From assembly GCA_021018815.1 (NCBI GenBank), contig JAITYX010000104.1, forward strand, positions 1,573,501-1,637,500: 64,000 nucleotides of DNA. The letters run 5' to 3'. The notes under the pieces are model-generated. The model did not search any database. It had not been told where the DNA came from and saw nothing but the letters and a program-made list of their open reading frames with translations. The position numbers were made by a program, and so were the translations under genes. The stretch comes from Talinum fruticosum (lineage: Eukaryota > Streptophyta > Magnoliopsida > Caryophyllales > Talinaceae). Below, piece by piece: positions 33,794 to 46,754 of the stretch (positions are counted from its first letter, which is position 1; each line of letters opens with the position of its first letter).

Positions 33794-35439
33794 AAATAAC
33801 ACAATATTTTGTGTACAAACGAACATAATACACCCTAGGACATTAATAAAATAAAATAATTCAAACAATGTTTCCATGTTATATGAACAAACATAAAACA
33901 TACAACAAATAGAGAACAAATGGGATAACATATTGGCAACCACAGTTATAGCAAAAAAAAAAAGTTGTCTTATAACAAGAAAGTATAGGAATAAGCTCAC
34001 AAAGAAATTGAAAAGATAGAATAGGGACACGAATCTCGTGACATATCCATACGCACCATCTATACAAAGACATCCCTTTTTTATATAGTTTTTTAGTGAG
34101 CCAACTATAGGTTGCTCCATCAGTTGGAAAGCCTAAGAAGAACTCCATGTCATTTCACTCCCTGATAAGTTCCACTACCTCACTAATGAATTGATCTGTT
34201 TCACAATGTGCGTCGACAATGAATTTGACTCTTTAACCGACCTCCTTAAATATGGGGATGACTTGTTGTCAACTCCTTCCAAAATCTTCTTTGCTTTAAA
34301 CACAAGGCTAACTTAATAGCATCAAAATCTTTACACCTCTTCTTTACATGAGAACTCTCTCCTCCACTCTTACACTTCATGGATGATGTTGTTTGCCTAC
34401 TTCTTGGGGGTGATTTTCCTCACTTCTAAATATTTTCATAACATTTGGCTCTTCTTAGATATCATCACTGTCCCTTGACCCTTCATCATCGTCCACTATC
34501 ATGTCTTTAATGTGTTGTAAACTATTTTCACCACAATCCATACAGGGGACAAAACTAAGAGTGCCAGTTTCTCCTCTGCTGTTAAAAATGAACCTCAACT
34601 TATGCAGATTTCGTAAAGGCTCGTATCAAAATGAAGTCCAGTTATTTAGTCTTCTGCACATAACATACCTAAAAGAAATTGATCAAGTTACTTAATTTAC
34701 CTTTGTTAGCAATATTATGAATAAAGAGGGTGAATCAGCTAATCAATTTAATGGTTGTCCATTATGCATCTATAACTATGGGCGAGGTTAGTTTCCTCAT
34801 TCACACCAGCTCCATTTGATCCGAGAAAAGCTTCAAGACCTTTCAATTTTCTTTGCAAACTGTCATAAATGTTATTGAATTAACCTTTCGTCTTTTCTAA
34901 GATGGTGAGTTTCTTATAGGCATTCATAACAAGAGGCCACTCAAATCTCTTATTTTGTATTTTTATATCATACACAAAACTATGTCCTTTTTTGGTGAAA
35001 AAACTATAGTTTACAAGCAACAATGGATTCCGTCCAAACAAATCTCAAAACATATCATAAGCAATCAAAGCACAAATAAATAATGCTTAATATAATTGAT
35101 ATTAGCGCACAACTTCATAAATTGAATATGAGCATCAAAACATAACTCATGGTTTTGCAGAATTTATTAATGGAAGTAGTGCTAACATATCTACTACTCA
35201 ATAACTTGGCCAACTTCACAGAATTACATAGTTTTAACAAAGCAACATATGCTTACAACCAAACCAATCAAACCTAAACCAAACAGAGGCTACACTTCAT
35301 AAACACATGTTCTAAACAAATGAATCAAACTTTACATATTAGCATCATTTTAGCAAAGTAGAAATTTACAAAATAACTTCAACAAAAATTTAACCTTAAT
35401 TGACCTCTCTAATTAATATTTATGAGCGCATAGTCCAAA
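33794..35439. other. Unassigned stretch right of the LINE with a minus-strand coding trace
   Basis: This is the LINE target site, continuous with 3568-4189 before insertion. The minus strand shows a possible decayed coding region between about 34400 and 33880: a lysine/serine-rich part (K-S-G-G-E-S-S-H-V-K-K-R-C-K) near 34360, then FIVDAHCETDQFISEVVELI near 34220, then FLGFPTDGATYSWLTKKLYK near 34138. I do not recognise the family; a transposon or a dead host gene are both possible. The remainder (34700-35440) is AT-rich and featureless. Confidence 0.35.
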
Positions 35440-35599
35440 ATTGAATTGAATAAGCACATACCAAAATTGATCCCAAGAAGAGTGTTAATCACATTTCCAA
35501 AGCAATAACACATAATCACAACTCCAATTTTAATTTAAATTTTATAGTTAAAAGTGTAGGGTTTCGATATGGAATTAGAAATTAAAGTAAAGAAACTGT
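35440..35599. repeat. Flank repeat, left copy (matches 47620-47785)
   Basis: GATCCCAAGAAG, GTTAATCACATTTC and AAAGTGTAGGGTTT occur in the same order here and at about 47660-47755. The two copies directly flank the Copia element at 35600-47596. They are moderately diverged and far longer than a 5-bp target duplication. Confidence 0.75.
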
Positions 35600-35705
35600 T
35601 GCTAATAGAAGACAATGTCTAATGATATAATTTGCTTATATACTCTTATAAATATAGCAATAGGGCTCTCAGATTGGGTGAGTCGCATAAACCTAAAACC
35701 TCATA
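35600..35705 (+). repeat. Copia family B 5' LTR, 106 bp
   Basis: It begins TGCTAATAGAAGAC and ends AAAACCTCATA directly before the primer-binding site. It contains CTCTTATAAATATAG, a TATA-like element. It is clearly similar to 47488-47596. Confidence 0.75.
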
Positions 35706-35718
35706 TGGTATCAAAGGC
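35706..35718 (+). other. Copia family B primer-binding site
   Basis: TGGTATCAAAGGC directly follows the LTR. It resembles TGGTATCAGAGC of the initiator tRNA-Met type. Confidence 0.75.
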
Positions 35719-35741
35719 ACTATTTCCTTAACCTAAAAAAC

Positions 35742-37250
35742 ATGGATAAGTTTTTTTTTCAAACCGTAGGCACCATTCATAGAGTCCCCAAGTGCAATTC
35801 CTTCTCATGGCATCCCGGCCGCTGGTTCGGGTACCACTCGCTGGTGGCTGATATTTTCGGTGCCAACTCCATGCTCATCGCTCCACCAGGGTTCCCCCTT
35901 CCGCTGTCCACCACCTTGCCTGTTGTGCATCCACTGCCAAGTCTCCGCAACCACCTCTTCCCTTCTCTCTCTTCCTTGGCTACTGCTGCCCGGGTTTCTA
36001 TGCTACCTCCGAACCTATCGTGTCATATCTTCCACTCAAAGGGGTTGTTATTTCCTCCTTCAAGTTTGATGCCTCCTTAGGTAGAAGCTCTATCCTCCGA
36101 GAAATTTGATTATGCACCACCACCATCTAGCCTTGCATATAGGCTTAATAGTGATGTTAAAACTATTGACTCGGGTCTCCCTCCAATTAACCCTAATTTA
36201 TGGACTCTAAACATCAAGACTTTTGTGACTACTTGTTCTTACAACTCGTTGATTTCTTTTGTCCTGTAAGACCCAAGTCATCTCTTTTTTGGTGATGTAC
36301 CAACTACTTGGTTTTTGGATGGGTTTGTTATTCAACTGCATCCTTTTGTCGCCCTACCTTCGAGGATACAACAACCTTATCATGCATATAGTCTTTGGCT
36401 TCATTTGGATCAACTTATTAGGGCATGGCTTTTTGCTACAGCTTTCTAAGAATCATCTCATCGAGATCCGAGACTTGCCACATGCATTGCTTATATAGCA
36501 ACGCCTTGAGTCACGTTTTAATTCGTTCAATCTGGCACATGCAATGGAACTTAAGTGTCCACCGATGAATATGAAAAACTTGAGACTTAGTCCATTGAAG
36601 CCTTCTTAAATGGTGATAAAACTATTATCGATTCTCTTGCTATGATTCGATCGTCTGTTTCTTATATGGACCTCATTCAATACACGTTGCATGCTTTAGA
36701 TGTCAATTACGACAAATCTATTGACATGATCACTCATTTGTTGGCCTGTTGACATTTGATAATGTTCATACTAAGCTTTTGGTTCATGAGCAGCGGGTTC
36801 GGTCTCGAAATGTCACAATTTAGGGTCTCTCTCACACTTGGGCCTTGTTGTTTCCACCATTGTTGCAGATGATGTTTCTTTTGGTTTCATTGCTAATCGA
36901 GGGAATGTTTTGAATAATCAAAAAATGACCAAACAATCTCAACAACCAAAAGGGAAGTCGTCCAACACCTCTCGCCTCGATTCCAACCGCTTCTAAGGGT
37001 ATCCCTACATGTTCTACTTTATGCAATTCAAATGTTTCATCATCTCATTTTTTTCCCTTTTGTTTCTGCTACTAACTTCTTTGCTACAGGTAATGAGTCA
37101 TTTAAGGGCTCTTCCTAATGTTTTGTGTTAAATTTGTCATTCACCTTGTCACACTACTTGTTTTTAGTGCCCCTCTCGGTATCATAACCGCCCTAACCAT
37201 TCTCTTCCTGCACTTGCTACCTTTGGTCTTGTAGAACCTGGTGAGACCCT
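35742..37250 (+). pseudogene. Copia family B gag, decayed
   Basis: After a proline/serine-rich N-terminal part, recognisable Copia Gag blocks follow: LNSDVKTIDSGLPPINPNLW near 36146, DVPTTWFLDGF near 36292, an I-R-A-W-L-F-A-T block near 36417, VSYMDLIQYTLHALDVNYD near 36658, and a basic region (KQSQQPKGKSSNTSR) near 36931. A Cys/His block near 37135-37170 corresponds to the zinc knuckle. Frameshifts separate the blocks, and a stop follows most of them. Confidence 0.7.
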
Positions 37251-37363
37251 TTGGTATCTAGACATGGTTGTTGCGTCTTATATGACTCCTAACAAATGTA
37301 TAAATTCGTCTAAGACTATTTATTTCGGTTATGAGGACTTTGTTGCTGGTAATGGTGACCTAT
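37251..37363 (+). pseudogene. Copia family B protease, N-terminal part
   Basis: WYLDMVVASYMTPN near 37253 is the Copia protease block W-x-x-D-T/S-G-A/S-x-x-H-M-T, with the catalytic D kept but the following T-G lost. V-A-G-N-G-D follows near 37343. Reading stops at the CACTA insertion. Across the 3-bp duplication it resumes as L-P-I-S-N at 43769. Confidence 0.7.
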
Positions 37364-38021
37364 CACTACTACGAAACAACTTATTATTACGAACCTTTTA
37401 CAATGGTTAAAAACAAAAATCATACTAAAAATTGAGGTGGTGGCATTTTTATAAATAATTGTTCTTAAGTTCACCTATTACTCTGGTTCTTTCATTAAAT
37501 CGTAGTAATAGGTCAATATGTCGGCTTTTTACTACGGTTTAATGGAAAAACCATAGTAATAGGTGCTCTATTACTATGGTTCTTTTATTGAACCATAGTA
37601 AAAAGTATGTTAAAAATAACACGAGCAACGGATCTCTGCCCACCAGTTCACTCTCTACTCTCGCTCTCCACTCTTGCTCTGCTCTCTACTCTCGCTCTCC
37701 ACTTTCGTTACTCTCTACTCTCTACTCTTGTTCTCTACTCTTTCTCTTTCTACTCTCGCTTGCTGCTCCCACTTTCTACTCTCTTTTCTCTACTCTCGCT
37801 CGCAACTCTCCGCTCAACTCTCATTATCATTATCGCTGGTCGTTACTTCCTCTTGCTCATTCTCGTTATCATCGTTGCCGGTGTGAAACTTCTTTCTCCC
37901 TCTCTTATTTTTTGCTTTAAGTTATTTACAAAATTGGTTAGCTGAATGTTCCATGTATTTGGTATTTGCAAAATTGGCTAGTTGTAAAATTAGGGTTTAA
38001 GGTTTAGTGTTTAGAGAAATG

Positions 38022-38665
38022 GAATGGTTCGAGGTTTAGGGTTTAGGGTTTAGGGAAATGTTAGATATGTTTGATATGTTTGATATTTAGTTGAATGTTG
38101 AAAGTACATATTTGGTTATTTAAGTTTGAGATTTTTGAAATGTTTGAGAATGTTGGTTAATGTTGAATGTATTTATTTAGTTTGTGATGTTGGGAATTCT
38201 TGAAATGTTTGAGATTTTGACAAATGAATTTAGGGTTTAGGGTTTAGGGTTTAGTATTTTTTAGAGAAACGGAATGATTTAGGGTTTAGGGTTTATGGAA
38301 ATGTTGAATGTATTTGGTATTTAGTTAAATGTTGAAAGTACATATTTGTTTGTTTAAGCTTGAGATGTTTGAAATGTTTGGCAATATGGAGTAATGTTGA
38401 ACATATTTGTTTACTTTGTGAAGTTGGAAATTCTTGATATGTTTGAGATTTTGACAAATGGGTTTAGGGTTTAGGGTTTAGTGTTAGGAAAATGGAATGT
38501 TTTAGTGTTTAGGGTTTAGAGAAATGTTGAATGTATTTGGTATTTAGTTGAATGTTTAAAGTACATATTTGATTGTTTAAGTTTGAGATTTTTGAAATGT
38601 TTGAGAATGTGCGTGAATGTTGAATGTATTTATTTAGTTTGTGAAGTTTGTGAAGTTAGGAATTA
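38022..38665. repeat. Tandem repeat of about 225-250 bp with telomere-like motifs, three copies
   Basis: Units start at about 38022, 38271 and 38495. Each opens with runs of the plant telomere-type motif TTTAGGG (for example GGTTTAGGGTTTAGGGTTTA at 38031), then contains TTTAGTTGAATGTT, AAAGTACATATTTG and TTTGAAATGTTTG in order. The units share most positions, differing by small indels. It lies upstream of the peptidase gene in the CACTA element. Confidence 0.8.
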
Positions 38666-38843
38666 ATAAGAAAGTCTTTTATTTGAAAATATAGATTATT
38701 GAAATCCTTTTAAGAAATTCATTTCATTTTAAAAACCGTTTTTTAAAATTTATTTTTGAGATGTAAATTATGATCCTTTATTTTTGATGTTATTATTCAA
38801 ATTATCTAATGTTTATGCTTTTCATTCTTACAGCTCATTATAA

Positions 38844-40360
38844 ATGGAGCGTGATCCTTCCAAAGTTACAAAGAAGATGAGCGGACGAACAACGATGAAC
38901 AAGGAGAAGGTTGGACGTAGTAGAGAAGATCCAACTCTCCTTACATGGGTCCAATTTGATGAGCACCATAACATGGTAGGTAAGCGCGCAACTTGCTTCA
39001 TGAGCTATGTTTTCTTAATTACTTGCGTAGGCACGAGGTGAAGCCAACCAGAAGAGGATTAAGAGCAATGTTTATCCCCGTACGATGTCCCCTAAGGAAT
39101 ACGCGAAAGTGGAGGAGAAGTTGTACAAGCGAAGCTTGAACAACTAAAAAGCGGATCCGATAAAGGTGTCATCATAGATCTTTCGCAGATCACTATCGAG
39201 AGGGACGAGTTATAGGTTAAAGGAAGAAAAAGAAATATACACCTTCACTACAATAAAAGTCTAATGTATTGTGCAGCGATTCGTGAGTTTGACTATTTCG
39301 TTATTTATTTTGAGAACTTATTGATTAAAATATGAATTGCCCAATGATAATTTATTTCCTTGTTATAGGATTCTTTGCCACGGACTTCGACTTCAAAAGT
39401 TGTTGACACTATCGGGAGGAGAAGCCTTGGCCCTAGAAAGAGGCAAGCATCCCAGTCATGTTCGAGCCATCGGTGGGAAGGTGAGGGTAATTGAGCACTT
39501 TGGGGCTAGAAAGAAGTGCCTCATCTCTTCCAGCCAAGCGGATATCAAGACAATGCTTTTTCAAGTGGTATCTTGATTGACTTCCCAAGTGGCCCAGGTG
39601 GAAAAGAGAGTGACAACCCAGTTCATGGCATATTTTACCAAAATGGGCATTCCGACACCCAATTTGGAAGACTTACATGATGCATAGGGTCAATTTTCAC
39701 CTTAGACACCAGTGAATCGAAAAGCGAGCTCACCCTTCGACCAATTCGAAGATATAGTCAAAGTAATTAAGATTTTGCTATCTAATGAAAATGCATATTT
39801 TTATTTTGACTAATTATTGGTGCATACTTGTCGAATCAATGATGTATATACTTTGGTTGTTATGGAAGTCCGGCGTATGGCCATTGAGTAATTAGTTGTT
39901 GTTTGTTGTTATTGTTTCCAATGAAGGTCGTTTTCCCGGGGAAAATGTTAACTTTTAAGGGGAAACTCTATCCATTTTTCTAGGATTCTTGATAGTTTAA
40001 GTTGTCTCTCAAGGGTTATCTCGTGATTCTAATTCTTATGCTTAATTCTTATGCATCCGGTGCAGTTCATGTTAGCTTCTCGCCACCCTCCTTTAGATCA
40101 CTTGTATGGCAACGGGTGTTGTTTACCCGTGTAGCCAAGTGTCCTTGTTTATGGGGCACCGCTCTTAGAGGATTAAGTGAGGATGAGGATGATAGAAGCT
40201 ATGCAAGGGAAAGGCACTTGTGAGTTGTCGATCCAATCACCACACCTCCACATTATTGGCAAAGCGGACAATAGTTTTGTTGCTTGGCCCAAGAGTTTGA
40301 TCATCCTTTCGACATCAAAGGTATTTTATTTGAAACTATTAGATCGGTTGCTAATATCAC

Positions 40361-40396
<36 letters not shown>

Positions 40397-41615
40397 CTAA
40401 TTCATGTATTATCATCCTCCCCGAACTAGGATGTCGTGGCCAAAGCTGAGAGTAGGAAGTAGGGCACTCCCAAATCCTTAATTGACACCACCAAGCACTC
40501 GGCGACTCCCGATCATCATCCGAGTACTCCCCTCTTCAACCCGTTGATGAGTCACCTCTAGAGTGGAGTTCTCGTCTATAAAGTTTTGTGAAGACTTTGC
40601 CGGAAGACGAGTACTCCAAATCACAATGCAAATTCACGTGTTTGGGTTAGATGGGGACGATGAGATTAGCTTATAGGTTTTCTTGGATAACATACTGCAA
40701 TTTTTGTAAATACAAGAGATCGGCGCAACCATTGTTATGCTTAGCATGATGTGAGTTACTATATATAAGTTAATTTAACTGTTAATTTTCATTTTTAACT
40801 ATATATGTACAATTAATATGTAATAGGTGGCTCCACGAGATGGCTCGTTCCATAGGAATATAGTCTATTCAGTTTATCAATCCTAAGGCCATTCAAGCAT
40901 ATGGACAATCAATTATGGAGCGATCCAAATTTATCTCGAACCTCATGGCTAGGATGCGAAAAACATGTTACTTAGCACCATTCAATGAGGAATAAGTGTA
41001 AAATAACTTAAATGGAGTTCTAATAGTTTAATAATTATATTTTTATATATGTTATTTGTGTTATTATAGGGCCTACTAGATGCTTGTTATTATTTATCCG
41101 AGGAGTAGCATTGCATATCGGCTCGATCCTCTAGGTCATACCATGAGGAAAGATATCAGAATAATACTCGACTTCTTAGTGCGAGTACTTATTTTCATTT
41201 GTTTTTGTCAAGTATTCTTTTCAATTGTATGTTGTATGCATGTCTTTATGAAATTTTTAATAATACATGATCTTTACTTGAGTTTTATTTTCATGCGATT
41301 GAAAAATAGTGCTCTCGGAGTGTATGGCTATTTGGGAGGCTCGAGAGGCTCACATAAGGGAAAAATCCCACCTGTTGTGAATGTAAATGTGAGGTTCTCT
41401 TGCTTAGTGTTAAATTTGTTTTCATTTCCAATGAAATTACTTGCTATGCATAACTACTAATTAATTCTCCATGTGTTGGGAATCTATTTTGATTATTATA
41501 GTGTCACAAACAATTGGGGGACTTGGAATGTGCCTTCTACATTCTTCAATACATGAAAAAGATTGTGACCCACCTTGATTTCGATGATCCCAAATCTAAT
41601 CCCGCAAAGGTACCT
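38844..41615 (+). pseudogene. Ulp1/C48 peptidase gene inside the CACTA element, decayed
   Basis: This is a multi-exon gene typical of plant CACTA or Mutator elements carrying SUMO-protease-like domains. A likely first coding piece, MERDPSKVTKKMSGRTTMN, starts at 38844. Middle parts (about 39370-39770, 40480-40700) are poorly conserved. The C48 catalytic region is at about 41080-41600: MLVIIYPRSSIAYRLDPLGH with the catalytic Asp region, GGSRGSHKGK, and CHKQLGDLECAFYILQYMKK near 41503 with the Gln and Cys of the Q-x(5)-C active-site motif. The expected His-Trp just before MLV reads TAC-TAG, so the catalytic His and the Trp are both lost. Introns with GT/AG-like ends separate the parts. Confidence 0.65.
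40362..40394. repeat. (AT)n microsatellite
   Basis: About 16 AT repeats lie in a presumed intron of the peptidase gene. Confidence 0.95.
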
Positions 41616-41661
41616 GCACTTGCACTTGCATCTATTACATTTGTTTATGAAAATTTAATTA

Positions 41662-42182
<521 letters not shown>

Positions 42183-43768
42183 CTAGATTGGACTTAGAAA
42201 AGTGTAAACTTAGATATATGTGGAAACCCTCTTGGGGCAGAAAACCATGGACAGTGCTACTCCAAGCACCAAGTCAAATCCACTATTTTAAATCCACAAA
42301 ATAGAGTAGACTAACTCAACCAGAATTGCTCCCTTAAACAATTCCTTACAAAGTTTTCCTAAACTCAAAAATTCCCTTATCCGATGTAGTACTTCCTAAC
42401 CGAGGTAACCTTTACAGCTAGGGACAACTAAGCTGAGTTAACCCTTACAACTGGTGTTGTCTCGAAAAGTAGGGTGGAAACCACCATTGAGCTTAGCGTT
42501 AAAGTTTTCCAGTTTTGGAAACAGACAACCCTTACATAGCATCCGAGCCTTGCTCGAAGTAGAAAAGCCTTGTCTCGCTAATGAATGATAGCTTGAAGCC
42601 GGTTACTTTTGTAATTCAAAAATAAGATGACCTCGTTTGGATAACCTACAAAAGTAAATAATTTTGGTTCTCAAAGTATAAAATACTTTGGTCCAAGATT
42701 AGGCACGAGATAATAATTTAATTAAGATAATTAAGTGCATAATTATCTCTGGCCTAGAGGAGTGGAATTTTCCAAGTCTAATATTCATTATACTCAAATT
42801 CCATCGGAGTCAATCCTAAGAAAGATCAAATTATAAGAGTGAAAACATCGAGTATACGTACTTGATCCGGACAAATAATTCTCAAACAAACATATCGACT
42901 TAGAAAGATGAATTACTGTTGTAATTCACTTTACTTCAAAATATGCAATCGGAACTCGGATAAGAAGTGTTAGAGAGATTATTTGAACATGCGATAAATC
43001 TGAGTGGTGTCCGAGTGACTCGAAACATCAATGTGAGAAGATAGACAAGAACATACGTTCTAAGTCGATCGAGAATCAAATGAAAATTTAAACAGGAGTT
43101 TCTATGGTACTCGGAATGACTTGTAATCAAAACTTAGGAGGGATGAGGTTTGTACTGAAGTCTTTGGTAGTACTCGGATCGATCTAGTTTCGAGTCCGAG
43201 TCTTCATTGTGTGAAATATGAATTAGTTGTGAAACAAATGAGGTTGTTGGTTGTATATATTCTAGTTGATATTCTGGTTGTATATATTCTGAAATAGTTT
43301 GTGTATATTGTGTAAATGGTTGTATATTTTCATTGTATAATTGTACAGTGGGTATGAAAAACAACAAAAATCAAACCTATTATTACGGTTCTTACCAAAG
43401 AATCGTAGTAATAGGTATGAAATACACCTATTACTATAGTTCTTAAGTAAGAGCTATAGTAATAGGTGGACCTAACCCCAAAATTTTGACCAAAGGGGGT
43501 TGGGCCCGGACCTATTACTGCGGTTTTAGAGAAATAATCGTACTAATAGATGTACCTATTAGTATGGTTCTTTCTCCATAATCGTAGTAATAGCAACCTA
43601 TTATTATGGTTCTTTGAATGAACCGTAGTAATAGGTTATCTTTTACTACGGTTTTGAACCATAGTTAAAGATGTCCATCTACTATTACCCTCGCATACAT
43701 GACATCTTGTAACCGTAGTAAAAGGTTTTTCTAAACTATAGTAAAAGATGGTTATTGTAGTAGTGTGT

Positions 43769-45350
43769 TACCCATTTCTAATGTCGGCAAATTTAATATT
43801 CAAACTCGTAGTCATTCGCTTACCCTTCATCTATTCTTCATGTTCCTAATTTGAAAGACAATTTGTTGTATGTGTGTCATTTGTGTAGTGATAATGATTG
43901 TTATGTTCAATTTACTAATTCTGCTTTTTTGTTAAGGACAACGATACCCATGATGTCCTTTTACAAGGTTCTAGCCATGGTCATGTGTACCATCTTTATA
44001 TCTGTCCTCCCCATGGTCGTCCTTACTTTAGTTGTGATGCATGATTCAGGATAAGTTTGATATCAAATACTTGGTCACTATGGCCTTCGTAATCTAGATT
44101 GTCTTAGGAAATATAAAGTTATTACTACCTCTGTTTTTCATGACACTAGTGTCGCGTGTTGACTTTATAAGTCCTAGAAATCGCCTTTTACTTTAGTTGA
44201 ACATTGTTCCCTTACTCGTTACATATTATTCATTCTGATGTTTAGGAAGCTTCCCATGATTCTGTTAAAGTGTTTAGTTATTATGTGATTTTTGTGGATC
44301 ATTTTTCTCGGTTGACGTGATTATATCTGATGAAATGGAAATATGAAGTCCTACATATTTTGTTGTAATTTCAAAAATTGGATGAAAATGAGTTTGAAAA
44401 AATTAAAAATTTTCAATATAATGGAGGAAAGGAGTTTGATAATACTCCTCTTAAGGAACATTATTTATCTTGTGAGATTCTATTTTGTAAGTCGTACCTT
44501 GATGTTCGGGTTCGGAATGGTGTTGCTGAGCGTAAACACAAACATATTTTAAAAATGGTGTGTTCTTTTCTCATCCGGTCCGTGTTACCTTCTTATTTTT
44601 AGGCTGAAGCCTCACTTTTGCGATTTTCAATAAATCATTTACCAACACCTATTCTTGACAATAAATGTCCTTTTGAAAAGCTTTTTTCATGCTCCCGATT
44701 ATACTTTTTACGGACCTTTGGTTGTGCTTATTTTCCTAATTTTATGGCCTACTAATAAACTTCAACCTAGGTCTGTTCAATGTGTCTTTCTCGGGATATA
44801 TATCATTATTTTGATTCCACTACTCGGGAAACTTTATATAAGTCAACATGTCGATTTAGTGAAAATAGTTTTCCTTTTCATACTCTAACCTTTAGGCCCT
44901 CATCGTTTCCACATGACTACACTCGGTTAGTGCATGATATTCTATTTGTCACTCGGATCGATTCAATGCCTACTCATTTTGTTTCCTTTGTCTAATTGTT
45001 TGTTCCATTGTAGTCCTCTCGTCTCTGTCGAGTCCGTGTCATTTGTCCTACCTGAGCCCGCTCATACTCATGCCCATGAGTTTTCGCCAGCAGTCCCTTC
45101 TCTTTCTTTTGGTTCTCCTCGCGTGTCCTCGGTTACCCCTCCCCTTGACCTATCCACTATTGTCTCGTCCCTATTGGCATCTATCACTACGTCTTCCCCT
45201 TCTTGTGTGTCACCTCTTCCTCTTGTGTTCTCAACTATATGTCCAACTGTAGGTCCTACCGCTAATGTCCATCATATGAAAACTAGGTCCAAATCTAGGA
45301 TTACTAAGCCTAAGCACATTTTGTCCCGAGCTGTCGGTTGTTATGAGACG
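43769..45350 (+). pseudogene. Copia family B protease end, GAG-pre-integrase and integrase
   Basis: The reading resumes with LPISN, then a H-S-L-T-L-H-x-x-L-H-V-P block near 43812 and NLKDNLLYVCHLCSDNDC near 43849 (GAG-pre-integrase). The integrase core follows: a H-S-D-V block near 44235, F-V-D-H-F-S-R-L near 44290, NGGKEFDN near 44420 (second Asp region, D changed), and NGVAERKHKHIL near 44517 with the catalytic Glu. TRSKSRITKPKH near 45286 marks the end of the linker before RT. Frame changes occur at about 44080, 44345 and 44640. Confidence 0.75.
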
Positions 45351-45354
45351 TAAT

Positions 45355-46105
45355 CTGTCTTTTTCAAAGAAGCCATTAGGAATTCTAAGTGGAAAGCAGC
45401 GATGACTGATGAATTTGATGCTTTGATTGCCAACAATGTGTAGGAACTTGTTCCTCTTCCCGCACAACATACTTTCGTTGCGAGTAAGTGGATGTATGAG
45501 ATTAAGTATCATTCTTATGGGTATGTGGAACATTACAAAGCTAGACTCGGCTGCTGTAGGTAATCATCAGCATGTAGGTATTGATTTTCATGAGACTTTG
45601 TCTCCTGTTGTTCATCTTGCCATGGTTCACCTTGTCTTATCCTTCGCTATTTCTCATAATTGTTGTATTAAGAAACTTGATGTAAAGAATTCTTTTCTTC
45701 ATCGCCTTTTACACAAACTATGTACATGCGTCAACCCCTAGCTTAGTTGATTCTCATTATCCCAACCATGTGTGTCGCTTGCAAAAAGCTATATATGGTC
45801 CGAAGCAAGCTCCTCAAGCTTGGTTTTATCATTTCAATAGCTTTATGCTTACACATGGTTTTTCCTACAGCCAATCTGACCCATCTATGTTCGTTCTTTG
45901 TTCTTCCTCTCGGACACTTGTTCTCCTTCATTTATACCTTCTCTCATCCGTTAGGCACAAAGGATCTCGAGGACTTGCATTACTTTTTTAGTGTGCATGT
46001 CTCTCGTCTTCCGTCTGGGCTCTTTCTATCTCAACATAAGTACACTTCGATCTCCTCATAAAGTTCCACTTGCATACTTGCAAACCTGTACACACCCTTA
46101 TTATT
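45355..46105 (+). pseudogene. Copia family B reverse transcriptase (RVT_2), N-terminal and central part
   Basis: K-W-K-A-A-M-T-D-E-F-D-A-L near 45390 starts the RVT_2 domain, followed by LVPLPAQHTFVASKWMYEIK near 45448. A K-L-D-V-K-N block near 45672 corresponds to Q-L-D-V-x-N-A-F-L-H with the first catalytic Asp, and CRLQKAIYGPKQAPQAWFYH near 45773 is highly conserved. The Y-V-D-D catalytic motif, expected near 45930, is not visible. Stops and frameshifts are numerous. Confidence 0.75.
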
Positions 46106-46113
46106 GCTCGTAC

Positions 46114-46754
46114 TAGAGATGAGCAGTTTCGGTACCCTATCCCAACCGGGAACCCGAACTCTGTCCCTGTTTGACCTGTTCTCGAATTTTAGGAACTCGA
46201 ATCGGAACTTGTTTGACCAGTTCCTGAATTTTAAGAACTTGAACTTGAACCTTAGGGTTGGGTTCCGATTAGAGGGTACCCTGTCCATACCAATATTTTT
46301 ATGAAAAAAGACTTTAAGACCTTAAAAATTATATATTCTTGAATTAATTACATTTCAAGCATTAAGAAATAACAAATTAATTTTCCACGAGAAGAGTTAG
46401 AAGAGAACTTAAAAATCCTAGGCAAAAGGAAATAAGAAGTAAAACATCAATTTTTGGTTCTCTTTTGCATTTAAAGAGTAAATATTACGAACCACAAACT
46501 AGTTGAACATGAAATTACACGGGTCTCATATTCACAAACTCAAATTTGAAAATTGTAGAAAAATTACCTATCTTAACAGTTCCGAGTTCCGATTTCAAGG
46601 TTTGATTTTGAAACCGGAACCGGAACTTGTTTGAAAGATTCCTAAATTTTAGGAACCTTACCCGAACCGTTTGACCGATTCCGGTTCCGGAACCTTACTC
46701 GTTTGACTGGTTCCGGTTTGGTTCCAAGGTACCCATCAGCCTTACTCACTCCTA
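46114..46754. mobile_element. Non-autonomous hAT-type element (MITE-like), 641 bp
   Basis: It is flanked by a perfect 8-bp duplication, GCTCGTAC at 46106-46113 and 46755-46762. Ends are TAGAGATGAGCA and, reversed, TAGGAGTGAGTA, imperfect terminal inverted repeats of hAT style. Inside are repeated blocks such as GTTCCTGAATTTTA and GGTTCCGG, with no transposase. Removing it joins the Copia frame as an H-T-L-I-I-A-R-T-T-like stretch. Confidence 0.9.

Noticed and set aside
37576..37945. Leu/Ser-rich ORFs in three frames
   Set aside because: They result from CTCTCTACTCTCGCT-type simple repeats near the CACTA left end.
38031..38060. True interstitial telomere or chromosome-fusion scar
   Set aside because: The TTTAGGG runs are short and recur at a period of 225-250 bp as part of a larger tandem unit inside a CACTA element.
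46031..46304. Phe/Arg/Asn repeat ORFs on both strands
   Set aside because: They are produced by the internal GTTC/GAAC repeats of the hAT-type element, not by a gene.
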